From Tritrichomonas musculus (taxonomy: Eukaryota; Parabasalia; Tritrichomonadida; Tritrichomonadidae), in contig JAPFFF010000005.1 in the NCBI GenBank assembly GCA_039105265.1, positions 4,015,501-4,079,500 on the forward strand: DNA of 64,000 bases, given 5' to 3'. Made by a program: the position numbers and the translations under genes. The notes under the pieces are model-generated. The model searched no databases, was not told the origin of the DNA, and worked only from the letters and a program-made list of their open reading frames with translations. Numbering within the stretch: position 1 is the stretch's first letter; each line of letters starts with the position of its first letter. Positions 31,808 to 42,346 of this stretch are shown here, one piece after another.

Positions 31808-34393
31808 ATGAGCATCACGGAAAATCCACAACCCGCAAATTTGCACAGTGCTTTCCTAAGTCATGATATTGATGAAGATTATATTAAAGCACGGACATCT
31901 TCATCATATGACCATGAATCAAATAAGGAACTAACACTTGGAAGCGTAGATGACTCTAGAAGCTTATCTTCAACAGCAAATTCTGATACAAGCCAGAATG
32001 ACACAGAATCTGTACAAAATAATTCCGAAGTCCCTCAAAGTTCCAACAATATTAATGATAATTTTGATAATTCTTCTCTTGACCATGAAAAAAATGCAAA
32101 CGTTTTGAATACCCCAGACGATTCTAGTTCATCAGATATGCATAATGTGAGTAATGGCCAGTCAATTTCAATCATTAACGTTCATGATAATAATATCGCT
32201 AATGAAACAAAAAAAGTTGAAAATAAATTGATGAATAATGATAAAGAGCAGATTACATCTGAAAATAGCATTAATCCTTCTCAAATTGCTAATAACGATA
32301 AGGTTGAATCACATGAAAAAACTGCCACTGAAAAACTTGATAGTCAATTATCACAGCCAATTCAGCGCCCACCGCAACAAATAAGACATCAAATCCCACA
32401 AGCACAACCACAGATGCAACCTCAGTATCAGCAGCCACCAATATATAATATAGGTGTAATGAAGCAGGGAATTATTTACTACCAACAACCACCACAGCAG
32501 AATTATGTCATGATAAAGCAAGAACCAAACCCAAATGTACGTTTTGGAGATAATTTATCTCAAAATATTAATTCTCTTCTTCCTCGCTCTGCTTCGGTTA
32601 CATCAATCCGTAGCACAGTTCCAATTACACATTCTGCTCCATCAATCAATGATCAATCAATTGGATTTCAGCAACAACAATCACATCAGCAACAACAAAT
32701 TCCAATTCCAATACATCCATTAACACAAAATAATCATGTCGTTACCCCATCTATTTCAACAACCGGAGCTACGTCAAATCTTAATGCAAATACCACTTCA
32801 TCAGCTCCGAACCTATCCAGTACATCGTCTTCTCGTGGCTTACATAATACTCTTGTTCCTCCAGAACCAACTTTTATAGATGAACCTTCAGGCGATCGTT
32901 ATGGAATTCGATGCGTTTGCAAAAAAGGTGTTCCAGATGGTTTTTTAATTCAATGCGATAAATGCAATTTTTGGCTCCATGGGCGCTGTGTTTGCATTGC
33001 TCGATCGACAAAAGACTCTTATATTTGTCCATTTTGCTCAGGTCAAGTGATACGATGCAAATGTAATAATAACATGCTATACGATATTCCAATCGTTCAA
33101 TGCCAAAGATGCAAACTTTATGTTCACAAAACGTGCGAAGATTTGATGTTTGGAATCGTTCCACAAAATTTCATTTGCCGTCGTTGTGGTGGACGTGAAT
33201 ATTTACTGCCAAAAATTGTTTTGAAAGATAATTTATTACCAAACAGGACGTCATTCATTGAATGCAATAGATTTGAAGTCATGCAATCAATTCCAGAAGG
33301 AAAGTTTCGAAATATGGTATTATCCGACCTTGCAAAAACCGAACTTTCTCTTCATGAGACTATTGGCCGTTATTTCCAAGAATTTGCTACAATTTTCTTT
33401 GAATTTAACCATGAATTTTGGAAGACTTTTGTTGACATTTTCACTCAAATATTAATGTGTGACAAATCAATGGTAATGCTCGCTATTGATGCATTTGCAT
33501 ATTCACTACTTTATAAGACTGTTCCTCGTCCACATTATTCTAACCACCTTACTAAATTTGGAATTAGTGAAACAATGCAAACTGTATTAAATTCTTTAAA
33601 TGCCAAAAGAATCGAAAAACCACCAACTCCAGTTCCTTTATATGTTGATCAAGATGGCCATGTTCGAACTTCACAGACTCTAGACGATGAACAATTCATT
33701 GTAGACCTTCCTGGATTTTTAATGTTTGCTGACGAGTTAAATGCCGACGATGGAATTCCCCCAACTTGTTTTGCAATCACGGATACCGAGTACGTTATAG
33801 ATTTGGAAGGATCAAGCTTTAATCTTGCTCATCAATTTCAACGAAGTTTTCATTTTAATACAGTTGTTCGTATTTACAGACTTGGAGATGATCCTCGTGT
33901 TGGTCTCTTTGCAACCAGATTGAAAGGCCCAATTAGTGAAGAAAAAGGTAAAAGAGGCCCTGCTGTTCAACATGATATGCCATTAATATTACCTTTTGAT
34001 GGCGAAATTCCATTTAATACACCAAAAGTCGAATGGAAAGAAAGAAAAACAAAAGCAAGAGCTGCAGCAAAAGCAAAGAATTCAGCTGCTGGGAATGGAA
34101 ATAGTAGTAATTCTAATACAAATAGCAGAAGGTCTTCGACATATAGTTCTAGATCTCATGGAAATGGTTCTTATTCAAATTCTTCAAGAAGAAGATCAAA
34201 TGCAGATACTTCTTCAGCTTCTCCTTGCAATTTTTCATTGTCTTTACTTACAGCGTTTTGTGAAGATATTATACCACCAATTCCAATAACCTTGCTAACT
34301 GAAAAAGAATTTGCTGAGAGGAATAAACAAGCTGAACACCCGAAAACAAGAGCTCGAAATCATAAAATTAGAAATGCTTCAGATGATGACTAG
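31808..34393 (+). CDS. PHD-finger protein with possible degenerate SET domain
   Basis: 861 aa. Residues 1-350 are low complexity, first Ser/Asn/Asp-rich then Gln/Pro-rich. Two adjacent PHD-type zinc fingers follow: about 364-412 (CVCKKGVPDGFLIQCDKCNF with a following CVC and CPFC) and about 414-460 (CKCNN, QCQRCKLYVHKTC, CRRCGG). PHD fingers read histone tail methylation. Residues 630-735 recall a SET domain: PGFLMFADELN, YVIDLEGSSFNLAHQFQRSF (where SET domains have the N-x-A-R-F-x-x-x-S-C-x-P-N motif), FNTVVRIYRLGDDPRVGLFA and LPFDGEI. Key catalytic positions look replaced, as in the yeast Set3/MLL5 group, where PHD plus inactive SET sits in a deacetylase complex. The tail is basic and Ser-rich. 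PHD call firm, SET call tentative. Confidence 0.85.
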   Translation: MSITENPQPANLHSAFLSHDIDEDYIKARTSSSYDHESNKELTLGSVDDSRSLSSTANSDTSQNDTESVQNNSEVPQSSNNINDNFDNSSLDHEKNANVLNTPDDSSSSDMHNVSNGQSISIINVHDNNIANETKKVENKLMNNDKEQITSENSINPSQIANNDKVESHEKTATEKLDSQLSQPIQRPPQQIRHQIPQAQPQMQPQYQQPPIYNIGVMKQGIIYYQQPPQQNYVMIKQEPNPNVRFGDNLSQNINSLLPRSASVTSIRSTVPITHSAPSINDQSIGFQQQQSHQQQQIPIPIHPLTQNNHVVTPSISTTGATSNLNANTTSSAPNLSSTSSSRGLHNTLVPPEPTFIDEPSGDRYGIRCVCKKGVPDGFLIQCDKCNFWLHGRCVCIARSTKDSYICPFCSGQVIRCKCNNNMLYDIPIVQCQRCKLYVHKTCEDLMFGIVPQNFICRRCGGREYLLPKIVLKDNLLPNRTSFIECNRFEVMQSIPEGKFRNMVLSDLAKTELSLHETIGRYFQEFATIFFEFNHEFWKTFVDIFTQILMCDKSMVMLAIDAFAYSLLYKTVPRPHYSNHLTKFGISETMQTVLNSLNAKRIEKPPTPVPLYVDQDGHVRTSQTLDDEQFIVDLPGFLMFADELNADDGIPPTCFAITDTEYVIDLEGSSFNLAHQFQRSFHFNTVVRIYRLGDDPRVGLFATRLKGPISEEKGKRGPAVQHDMPLILPFDGEIPFNTPKVEWKERKTKARAAAKAKNSAAGNGNSSNSNTNSRRSSTYSSRSHGNGSYSNSSRRRSNADTSSASPCNFSLSLLTAFCEDIIPPIPITLLTEKEFAERNKQAEHPKTRARNHKIRNASDDD

Positions 34394-34684
34394 TTTATAT
34401 ACTAATATACAAAAATCATCCTTTTATGAACAAGGTTTCATTTGTGCGTTTTGTTTTTAATTAATAATATTATTAATAGTATATTTATTGTATATTTTTA
34501 CTATGGTTTACTTTTTATAATCAGAAGTTATTCTGATATATATAAAAAAAATGCGGGAAAGAGTTACCTCAAAAGAATTGTATAAGAACATAATTGTTAT
34601 TTCGTTATTTTTATTATTTTGATATCATTTTTTTATTACTCATTAGTAAAATATTATTTTCATCAAAATAATTCTTATATAATT
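34394..34684. other. Intergenic before inverted duplication
   Basis: A short AT-rich spacer with no feature. The left arm of the inverted duplication begins at about 34685. Confidence 0.5.
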
Positions 34685-34961
34685 TTTATTATATTATGAT
34701 TGAATTTAAAATATTTAAACTAATGAATTTTATTTAAATATATATTATATTTTTAAATACTAGAAAATAAATTTATTCAAGAAAATAGGAAAAATAATAT
34801 TTGAAATAAGTTCAAATAAGCGAAGAAAAAGTTTGAAGAGAGGATAGAAAAAATGAGAGAGAGATTTCAAAAGGATAGAAAAAATTGAAGGAAGACCATG
34901 GTCAATCAAAATCTGAAAAAGAAACACACACAAAAATATAAAACAAAAAAAAAAAAACAAG

Positions 34962-35240
34962 ATGGGTAAAGCAGCTAATGGACATGGAATGAATGCTCGT
35001 CGCCGAAAGCGATATGAACGATTAAATCCTATTTATGAAGAGCGTGAACGACAAACAGCTTTAAGACTTCAACATTCTATTGAAACGCAGTCAGGTTATA
35101 CACCTAATTATGAAGCGCCACCAGTTGATCAATGGCAAAAACAAATCAATGTTGATAAACCTAAGAATTTTGTTCATAAAGCAGACGACGTTGAAGAAGA
35201 CGTTCGTCGTTTCAAAGAAGCAAACGGAATTCCTTATTAA
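34962..35240 (+). CDS. Small basic protein, left copy
   Basis: 92 aa, not recognised. It has a basic N-terminus (NARRRKRYERLNPIYEERER), a polar middle (APPVDQWQKQINVDKP) and a charged helix near the end (ADDVEEDVRRFKEANGIPY). No membrane segment or signal peptide. It reads as a real gene: codon use is protein-like and an identical copy exists at 38063-38341. The gene converges on the next one. The start is the first ATG after a long A-run leader. Confidence 0.7.
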   Translation: MGKAANGHGMNARRRKRYERLNPIYEERERQTALRLQHSIETQSGYTPNYEAPPVDQWQKQINVDKPKNFVHKADDVEEDVRRFKEANGIPY

Positions 35241-35381
35241 TAATATATTCGATTTTATTTTTAAACGATTGTTATTTTTAATAATAAATGAAATGAATAA
35301 AAATAAATAAAGGAAAAAAAAAAAAATACAAAAATTTTTTTCTATCAGACTTCTATTTTTCATCTTTTTTTTTTTTTTTTT

Positions 35382-35831
35382 TCATTCTGTTAAAACATCT
35401 TTTGTTGAAACTTGTCGTGAAATTGTTGATCTGAAAAATTCTCCGTTTCGAACTGGTGTAATTGGAAACTTTGTTTGTCGTGGTGTACGTGATCCTCCAT
35501 ATCGTGGAATACTTACTGGTAAATGATATTCTGTATAACCAAGACCACTATTACTACAATATGCATGTGCTTTCGTCATCAAGTTTTGAATCTCGTTGCG
35601 TGTGTTATCAATTTCGGCATTACTTGTGGTTATTTGTGCTGTAAATTCTGAATTATCTGTTTGTCGATCAATTATTGTTTGAAAAAATGATGATGAATCA
35701 TCTCGTGGAGTGCCGTTGCCAATTTGCCCTCCACGTGAGTATGATAAATCTGACATTCTAAGTGAACTTTGATTAGATGGTGTTCCTGACGTTCTAAATG
35801 ATTTCATTGTTTGTGGTGTACGGAATGACAT
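35382..35831 (-). CDS. Ser/Thr-rich small protein, left copy
   Basis: 149 aa, not recognised. The N-terminus is Ser/Thr/Arg-rich with repeated TP dipeptides (FRTPQTMKSFRTSGTPSNQS), then a short helix (SNAEIDNTRNEIQNLMTKAH) and a tail with SIPRYGGSRTPRQTKFPITP. Many S/T-P sites suggest phosphorylation by proline-directed kinases. The start is set at MSFRTP (35831) because the upstream 24 in-frame codons are hydrophobic and unlike the rest. An identical copy lies at 37471-37920. Confidence 0.7.
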   Translation of the reverse strand: MSFRTPQTMKSFRTSGTPSNQSSLRMSDLSYSRGGQIGNGTPRDDSSSFFQTIIDRQTDNSEFTAQITTSNAEIDNTRNEIQNLMTKAHAYCSNSGLGYTEYHLPVSIPRYGGSRTPRQTKFPITPVRNGEFFRSTISRQVSTKDVLTE

Positions 35832-36097
35832 TATTAAAAATACTTCAAACTTTATAAAAAATGATATTTCATTGTACGTTAACAAACAATACAATTTTTT
35901 CAAATATTTACCATCATTTTAAATTCAAAATATTTAAAAATAAGATTTATTTTTATTATAGAATTTTATATTATGCAGTATTTTAAGCTGATGTATTATT
36001 TATTTCAATAAATCTCAAATAATATTGTATTTTCTTCCTCAAAAAGTTTCCTTCTTATTTTGAAATAATCAATTGTAATAAAAATCAAAAATAAAAA

Positions 36098-37225
36098 ATG
36101 AACACAGAAAGTAGCGAAATATTAACTGAAGAGCCTGTAGAAGAGACATCCGAAGGCCTATCTGAAACATCATCTGAAATTCCTGTCAAAAAAAATCAAA
36201 ATGAAAAAGATATTTCCTATAAAATAGTGATTCCATTGGATTCCAGTGTTACAGCTGAAGAAATACTTACCAATTCAAATTTAAAAACACGGACTGGCGG
36301 CTTTTGTGGTAGAAAAATTCTTTTATGGCTAGTTGCTGTTTGGGGAGAAGAAACTTCATACCTTGGAAATATAGATTGGAATCCCAAAATATTCACATGT
36401 GAAATAACGCATATTGAATATGATGATCTTCCATCACACATATCTACATCTGAAATCGTACCACCTGTTGTCGCTTCAGATTATCTTGTAAAAGATAATA
36501 TGGCTGCTGTGCCATTAATGGTTCAGTTGCCGCATAGGCCTGCCAGCTCTGCACAATTGACAATATGGAAAGATGATTTTAGCACTTTAGTTACGAAAGC
36601 TCAAATTGATGTCATTCTTCCAATTAATTATTTACCATCATTTTCAATTGAACAAGATACCCTTCAAATAACTCTTGATTTTGCTGGATCTTCAATTGAT
36701 GTTAATTCTTATGACATCCACTTTGTTCCTAGGTCAAATATTTCATTAACACAGTACGAAGAAGCTTTTGCATTACAGAGAATTCCAGATGATTCTGGAT
36801 ATATTCTCTCTTTTGCATCAAATAGCTCAATTAAATTACTAAAAGGTATGTATCTAGGCCTTTCTGTAATATGGAGTAATTCAAGAATGATGTCAAATTT
36901 CGAAATTGAGATACCATTGCCACCAAGTAGTCTTGGTCTTCTTTGGGATGTTCCAAAATTAACAAGATTAAAGCAAGCATCACTTTTATGCGAAGTTACA
37001 AATATATCAGATATAATTGTTAATGCAGAATTGGAGCTCGGAAGTTCACCAATGATTCCACTTGTAAAATCAGTAGAAATAAAGAAATTAAAGCCAAACG
37101 AAAAAAGAGTTGTGTGCGTCCCTTGCGTCCCAACTTTAAATGGCAACCGCGAATTGTTATACAAAGTTAAAATTGGCTCTAGATGGTATAAACCGTTATT
37201 CAAAACAATTGTTCATATCGAATAA
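36098..37225 (+). CDS. Beta-rich protein between the inverted arms, unknown
   Basis: 375 aa. An acidic N-terminal tail (EEPVEETSEGLSETSSE) precedes a mostly beta-strand-like body. The last 100 residues (LTRLKQASLLCEVTNISD, ELELGSSPMIPL, KPNEKRVVCVP) look like an Ig-like beta sandwich of the sort seen at the ends of trafficking and coat proteins such as TRAPP subunits; this resemblance is weak. No signal peptide or membrane segment. It is single-copy, sitting in the 1431-bp spacer of the inverted duplication. The stop overlaps TAAA. Confidence 0.75.
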   Translation: MNTESSEILTEEPVEETSEGLSETSSEIPVKKNQNEKDISYKIVIPLDSSVTAEEILTNSNLKTRTGGFCGRKILLWLVAVWGEETSYLGNIDWNPKIFTCEITHIEYDDLPSHISTSEIVPPVVASDYLVKDNMAAVPLMVQLPHRPASSAQLTIWKDDFSTLVTKAQIDVILPINYLPSFSIEQDTLQITLDFAGSSIDVNSYDIHFVPRSNISLTQYEEAFALQRIPDDSGYILSFASNSSIKLLKGMYLGLSVIWSNSRMMSNFEIEIPLPPSSLGLLWDVPKLTRLKQASLLCEVTNISDIIVNAELELGSSPMIPLVKSVEIKKLKPNEKRVVCVPCVPTLNGNRELLYKVKIGSRWYKPLFKTIVHIE

Positions 37226-37470
37226 AATAAGATAATGTGAGTTACAAAGAATCAACTTTTGACATTTGTTATTGTTAATCATATTTTTTTATTATTAAAA
37301 TATATTTGATTTAATATTTATTATTCAGTTATGTTTAATTCCAATATATAGAATAAAATTTTGTTGAAATATTTTGAATTTAAAATGATGGTAAATATTT
37401 GAAAAAATTGTATTGTTTGTTAACGTACAATGAAATATCATTTTTTATAAAGTTTGAAGTATTTTTAATA

Positions 37471-37920
37471 ATGTCATTCCGTACACCACAAACAATGAAA
37501 TCATTTAGAACGTCAGGAACACCATCTAATCAAAGTTCACTTAGAATGTCAGATTTATCATACTCACGTGGAGGGCAAATTGGCAACGGCACTCCACGAG
37601 ATGATTCATCATCATTTTTTCAAACAATAATTGATCGACAAACAGATAATTCAGAATTTACAGCACAAATAACCACAAGTAATGCCGAAATTGATAACAC
37701 ACGCAACGAGATTCAAAACTTGATGACGAAAGCACATGCATATTGTAGTAATAGTGGTCTTGGTTATACAGAATATCATTTACCAGTAAGTATTCCACGA
37801 TATGGAGGATCACGTACACCACGACAAACAAAGTTTCCAATTACACCAGTTCGAAACGGAGAATTTTTCAGATCAACAATTTCACGACAAGTTTCAACAA
37901 AAGATGTTTTAACAGAATGA
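37471..37920 (+). CDS. Ser/Thr-rich small protein, right copy
   Basis: 149 aa, identical to the product of 35382-35831. The start is at MSFRTP (37471) for the same reason. It lies head-to-tail after the single-copy gene, and its 3' end faces the other duplicated gene. Confidence 0.7.
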   Translation: MSFRTPQTMKSFRTSGTPSNQSSLRMSDLSYSRGGQIGNGTPRDDSSSFFQTIIDRQTDNSEFTAQITTSNAEIDNTRNEIQNLMTKAHAYCSNSGLGYTEYHLPVSIPRYGGSRTPRQTKFPITPVRNGEFFRSTISRQVSTKDVLTE

Positions 37921-38062
37921 AAAAAAAAAAAAAAAAAAGATGAAAAATAGAAGTCTGATAGAAAAAAATTTTTGTATTTTTTTTTTTTTCCTTTATTTAT
38001 TTTTATTCATTTCATTTATTATTAAAAATAACAATCGTTTAAAAATAAAATCGAATATATTA

Positions 38063-38341
38063 TTAATAAGGAATTCCGTTTGCTTCTTTGAAACGACGAA
38101 CGTCTTCTTCAACGTCGTCTGCTTTATGAACAAAATTCTTAGGTTTATCAACATTGATTTGTTTTTGCCATTGATCAACTGGTGGCGCTTCATAATTAGG
38201 TGTATAACCTGACTGCGTTTCAATAGAATGTTGAAGTCTTAAAGCTGTTTGTCGTTCACGCTCTTCATAAATAGGATTTAATCGTTCATATCGCTTTCGG
38301 CGACGAGCATTCATTCCATGTCCATTAGCTGCTTTACCCAT
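38063..38341 (-). CDS. Small basic protein, right copy
   Basis: 92 aa, identical to the product of 34962-35240. Its 5' flank (to about 38617) also matches that of the left copy, so both copies should carry the same proximal promoter. Confidence 0.7.
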   Translation of the reverse strand: MGKAANGHGMNARRRKRYERLNPIYEERERQTALRLQHSIETQSGYTPNYEAPPVDQWQKQINVDKPKNFVHKADDVEEDVRRFKEANGIPY

Positions 38342-38617
38342 CTTGTTTTTTTTTTTTTGTTTTATATTTTTGTGTGTGTTTCTTTTTCAGATTTTGATTG
38401 ACCATGGTCTTCCTTCAATTTTTTCTATCCTTTTGAAATCTCTCTCTCATTTTTTCTATCCTCTCTTCAAACTTTTTCTTCGCTTATTTGAACTTATTTC
38501 AAATATTATTTTTCCTATTTTCTAAATAAATTTATTTTCTAGTATTTAAAAATATAATATATATTTAAATAAAATTCATTAGTTTAAATATTTTAAATTC
38601 AATCATAATATAATAAA

Positions 38618-39420
38618 TTTAATATTCATCAAAAACCCCCTATTTTAAATACCAAAATCTTAAATAAATGTTACCATGAACGTTTGAGTATTTCCCTTGA
38701 ATCTCAGTTAGGAAATTAATCTTCTTAAGAAAAAATAATAATTCTTTTTTAATTATTTCAATATTTGAATGAAAGACGAAAAAAAACACAAAAACTGGAA
38801 TTTTATTTCAATATTTGTACATAAAAAAAATTTTTAGAAATAAATTTTGAGCTATATCTTTAAATATTAATTGATTAATATCTAGTATTTTTATATTCTA
38901 TTAGACATAAGAAAAAAATAATATTAATTGAATGATTTATATACAAAACACTCTTAAATATATACATATTCAAAGATTAATTTCAATTAATAATCATTTC
39001 TATCCAACGAATTTCAGAAATTATTAAAACTAACTAAACTTTTTCATTATCTTTTTTTATCAAAATAATTAATGGATCTATTACATATCTTTTTAAAACA
39101 AAAAAAAAAAAGTTTAAATAAAAAAATACTATAACTAAAGCAAATCTACATAAACAAAATAATCTTTTATTATATCAAAATCTCCGACATTTATAAATAA
39201 ATAAAATATTTTATGATGAATTTATAAAATAATATTTAATATTCACATTTAATTATATTTACACAGACTATTACCATATTAAAATCTTATAAAACAAATA
39301 ATATTAAGAGATATTTAAAAAAAATATTTTCGAAAAAATTTGAATAAAATTCAATCAATTATTTTTTTCAAAAGTTACCTTCTTAAATTTTTGAATATTG
39401 GTGGTAATTTTATCGTTTCA
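38618..39420. other. Intergenic, AT-rich
   Basis: About 800 bp upstream of the ABC transporter gene. No gene or repeat recognised. Only A and T runs. Confidence 0.6.
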
Positions 39421-41862
39421 ATGAATGATTTATTTGAACCTCGCTATAGGTCATCGGATGAAAGCTGTAGTTCAATTGATATGCGTGAATTTGAAAACAC
39501 AATTGGTGGCTCATGGAACGAACGATCCTTTAATTATAACAGAGTTCTTAGAGTTTTATTCAAAAAGCAAATTCTTCTTAAAGTTCGAAAAGTTTCAGCA
39601 ATTATTGAACTATTGATTGCAATGATTTTTTATTTTGTGCTTTATCCACTTGATCTTATTTGCCAAAAAAATGTGGTTGAAAATCTCAATCCACCAACAA
39701 ATTATACAAAATTATGGTCATTAGATATAGCTACACTGTTCTTGATGTCTAATACTAGTCACCTTACGGCAATGCCCGAATCACCAAATATGGTTGCTAT
39801 GATGAATTTATTTAGTATGCAATATTTGTCAATGACGTCAATAAGAGTTCAATATAAGTCAAAAATAAATGATGTTCGAGATTACGTTGACGATACAGAA
39901 TTTAGTGGTCTTGGCATTATATGGCACAACTCAGATCAGCCAGATGCGTTCACACATCCTAATATTGAAATATACTGTCAATCACTACTTGATTGTCCAA
40001 GTGCAGAAATATTCCGTTGGATCCGTTGGTACTTACTAACAGTTAATAACCAAATAGTTAATGGAGCATCTGTAACAAATGAACGCCTTCTTTTGGCATC
40101 AAATTTAAATTCGAGTGCCACTAGATATCCAATAATTGCTGGACATGCAATGTATGATGAAAGCTTCGTATTTATGATTTTTTTAGTTGTGCCAATTATA
40201 GTTGCATCTATGCCAGATTTTGAAACAGTATTAGATGAAAAAGACTCAAAAGTTGCTGCATTAGCATTTTTGAACGGATGCCCAGAATCAGCTTATTGGC
40301 TAGTGACAATTATTACACCTTTCATTCTTTGCTTCATTCCATACTTAGTTATAACCATTATTCTTTGCTTTTGGTTTAGACTAACTACTACAGACTTTTC
40401 ATTACTCTTATTTTGCACAATATTCTATATTTTAGGTCATCTTTTCTTTCAATACTGGCTTTCGACATTTATGAAAAAAGGATCATCCGGAAGATCTTTT
40501 ACCATGATTATGCTTACAGCTGCAATATTCTTTGGTCTCATTCATATGTTTGTTACATTAGCAGAAAACCAAAGAGGTGGAGCTATACAGCACATTTTAT
40601 CTATTATTCCATTCAGTTGCTATCAGCTTGTCATTGGAACATTATACGAAAACGGGATCAGCAAAAAACGCCATATTGGGTGGAATAATTTAAGTGATGA
40701 CGTTCTTCCATATCCAATGTGGATCGGTGTCATGTGGAGCGTTCTTGACGCTTTCTTATATTTTGTATTATTCTTCATTTGCAATGCTTGCAATCCTCGC
40801 GCTTTTGGTACTCCAATAATTCAATGGAAAGAACTTTTTAAAAAAGAGGCATGGAGTAGGATATTCAAGAAAGATCGTCATCAACTTCATGTCAATAATA
40901 ATTCATCTGATCAAGAATTAATGGTTGTAAAAGATCTGAAGAAAATATATAAAAACGGTAAAAAAGAAGTCCTTGTTTTTGATGGTGCCAATTTTTATGT
41001 TAAGGAAGGTGAAATTATTGTAATTATAGGGCCAAATGGAGCTGGAAAATCAACTCTTGTTAACATTCTTTCTGGAGCAATAGAACCAAATGATGGTACA
41101 CTTGAATTTAATGGAGCTGCACCTTCAAAACGATTTAAAGCAATTCAATCAGTTCTTGGTGTTGTTTTCCAGGAAAATATTATTTATTCACGCTTATCTG
41201 TTAGGGAACACTTAGAAATGTGGGGCGCTTTTAAAGGCATCAGTCCAGAAAACCTGAAAGATGCAATAGATTATTACGCTGAGAATCTTCAATTGACACA
41301 TATGCTCGACAACTATGCAGGTGATCTTAGTGGAGGTCAAAAGAGAAAGTTATGTATTTCGATAGCTTTATTAGGAAACCCACCAATTGTCATTATGGAT
41401 GAACCAACCGCTGGTGTCGATGTACAAGCAAGACAATTAATTTGGAAGACAATAGCATCACTTACGAGCACAACTAGCTTGGTTACAAGTCACGCTCTTG
41501 AAGATGCTGAGGCAGTTTCCTCCCGGCTATTTATCGTTTCAAATCAAGATATTCCTTTTTGCGGGACTTCGACTGAATTGAGAGAAAAATATAAATGCGG
41601 ATACCTTTTGAGAGTCGATAGAGATGATGGAACCGTTGGACCTGTTCTTGACATGATTAAAACTTTTATTCCTTCAGCTCATCTTTCTGAAGAAAGAAAA
41701 GACACAGTTAAAATGCCAGTTGAATCGGCTGTTGCACCAATGCTACAAGCTTTGAAACAAAGAAAAGAAGAATTTGGCATCAATTCATATTCTTTTGCTG
41801 TCGAACAACTTGAAGATATGGTGATCAAGTTGATTGAAGTTGGAGGAAATGTTTCAAAGTGA
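39421..41862 (+). CDS. ABCA-type half-transporter
   Basis: 813 aa. A membrane domain comes first: one hydrophobic helix near 60-80, a large extracytoplasmic loop, then a cluster of helices at about 250-455 (for example FMIFLVVPIIVASM, FILCFIPYLVITIILCFWF). The ATP-binding domain occupies about 500-813: Walker A GPNGAGKST near 537, signature LSGGQKRKL near 636 and Walker B IVIMDEPTAGVD near 656. Membrane domain before a single ABC domain with this signature matches ABCA/ABCG-type half transporters; the loop-rich membrane part and LTSTTSLVTSHALEDAEAVS favour ABCA, usually lipid movers. It would need to dimerise. The start is set at MNDLFEP (39421); 27 upstream in-frame codons look like leader sequence. 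Confidence 0.9.
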   Translation: MNDLFEPRYRSSDESCSSIDMREFENTIGGSWNERSFNYNRVLRVLFKKQILLKVRKVSAIIELLIAMIFYFVLYPLDLICQKNVVENLNPPTNYTKLWSLDIATLFLMSNTSHLTAMPESPNMVAMMNLFSMQYLSMTSIRVQYKSKINDVRDYVDDTEFSGLGIIWHNSDQPDAFTHPNIEIYCQSLLDCPSAEIFRWIRWYLLTVNNQIVNGASVTNERLLLASNLNSSATRYPIIAGHAMYDESFVFMIFLVVPIIVASMPDFETVLDEKDSKVAALAFLNGCPESAYWLVTIITPFILCFIPYLVITIILCFWFRLTTTDFSLLLFCTIFYILGHLFFQYWLSTFMKKGSSGRSFTMIMLTAAIFFGLIHMFVTLAENQRGGAIQHILSIIPFSCYQLVIGTLYENGISKKRHIGWNNLSDDVLPYPMWIGVMWSVLDAFLYFVLFFICNACNPRAFGTPIIQWKELFKKEAWSRIFKKDRHQLHVNNNSSDQELMVVKDLKKIYKNGKKEVLVFDGANFYVKEGEIIVIIGPNGAGKSTLVNILSGAIEPNDGTLEFNGAAPSKRFKAIQSVLGVVFQENIIYSRLSVREHLEMWGAFKGISPENLKDAIDYYAENLQLTHMLDNYAGDLSGGQKRKLCISIALLGNPPIVIMDEPTAGVDVQARQLIWKTIASLTSTTSLVTSHALEDAEAVSSRLFIVSNQDIPFCGTSTELREKYKCGYLLRVDRDDGTVGPVLDMIKTFIPSAHLSEERKDTVKMPVESAVAPMLQALKQRKEEFGINSYSFAVEQLEDMVIKLIEVGGNVSK

Positions 41863-42346
41863 AGTGAATATGATTGAATTCAATATAATCGTTCCAAATT
41901 TTGATGTGCAGATTTCGTTTTTAATTTATTATTATTATTATTCACCTTATCTTTCCTGTTGTATTATTTAAATGTTATTTAATATCATTTACTAATTTAT
42001 ATCAATAATAATATGTATTTTTGCATTACAAAATTGACTTTAAGAATATATTAGGTTTTAAAAAGAATAGTACACTGAATTCATTATCAATATTTTAAAC
42101 AATTTGGCAATTTTTTTTATTTAGAGATAATGAATACTTTAATTACAGCAATATTATTGTACCAAAATCCATTATAAATCAAAACATTAAATAATTTAAT
42201 TGAAGGAACTAATTAAAACTTATTGGTAATCATCAAAAAGGAATGAATGAAAATAAAAACAAATTTGAGAAATTATAGAAAAAAAAAATATTTAATTCAA
42301 AACTTTGATTAATCAGGTTCGAGGATCAACTATTGAGTATCAATTC
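41863..42346. other. Convergent 3' spacer
   Basis: AT-rich spacer with an ATT run near 41930. No feature recognised. Confidence 0.6.

Larger units (their letters stand above)
34685..35935. repeat. Left arm of 1.25-kb inverted duplication
   Basis: 1251 bp that reappear in reverse complement at 37367-38617. Only about two single-base length differences in low-complexity stretches were noticed; both encoded proteins are identical. The arm contains two convergent genes with their 5' regions. Outside the arm, sequence stops matching sharply on both ends. Confidence 0.97.
37367..38617. repeat. Right arm of 1.25-kb inverted duplication
   Basis: Reverse complement of 34685-35935, with about two single-base length differences. 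The spacer between arms is 35936-37366. No target-site duplication or terminal motif typical of a transposon was seen at the outer ends, so a segmental inverted duplication or arm-to-arm gene conversion is favoured over a mobile element. Confidence 0.97.

Noticed and set aside
34760-34960. 66-codon hydrophobic frame upstream of the small basic protein gene (mirrored at 38343-38525)
   Set aside because: Made of Phe/Leu runs from the complement of an A/G-rich leader; no independent support, and it is duplicated only because the arm is.
39005-39020. ACTAAC-type branch motif, also near 24065 and 61553
   Set aside because: None is followed by the CACAG of the trichomonad intron 3' consensus and none lies at a gene break, so no classical intron is called.
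42314-42330. GGTTCGAGGATC, reminiscent of a tRNA T-arm
   Set aside because: No acceptor stem, anticodon arm or D-arm could be placed around it. No tRNA was recognised elsewhere in the window.
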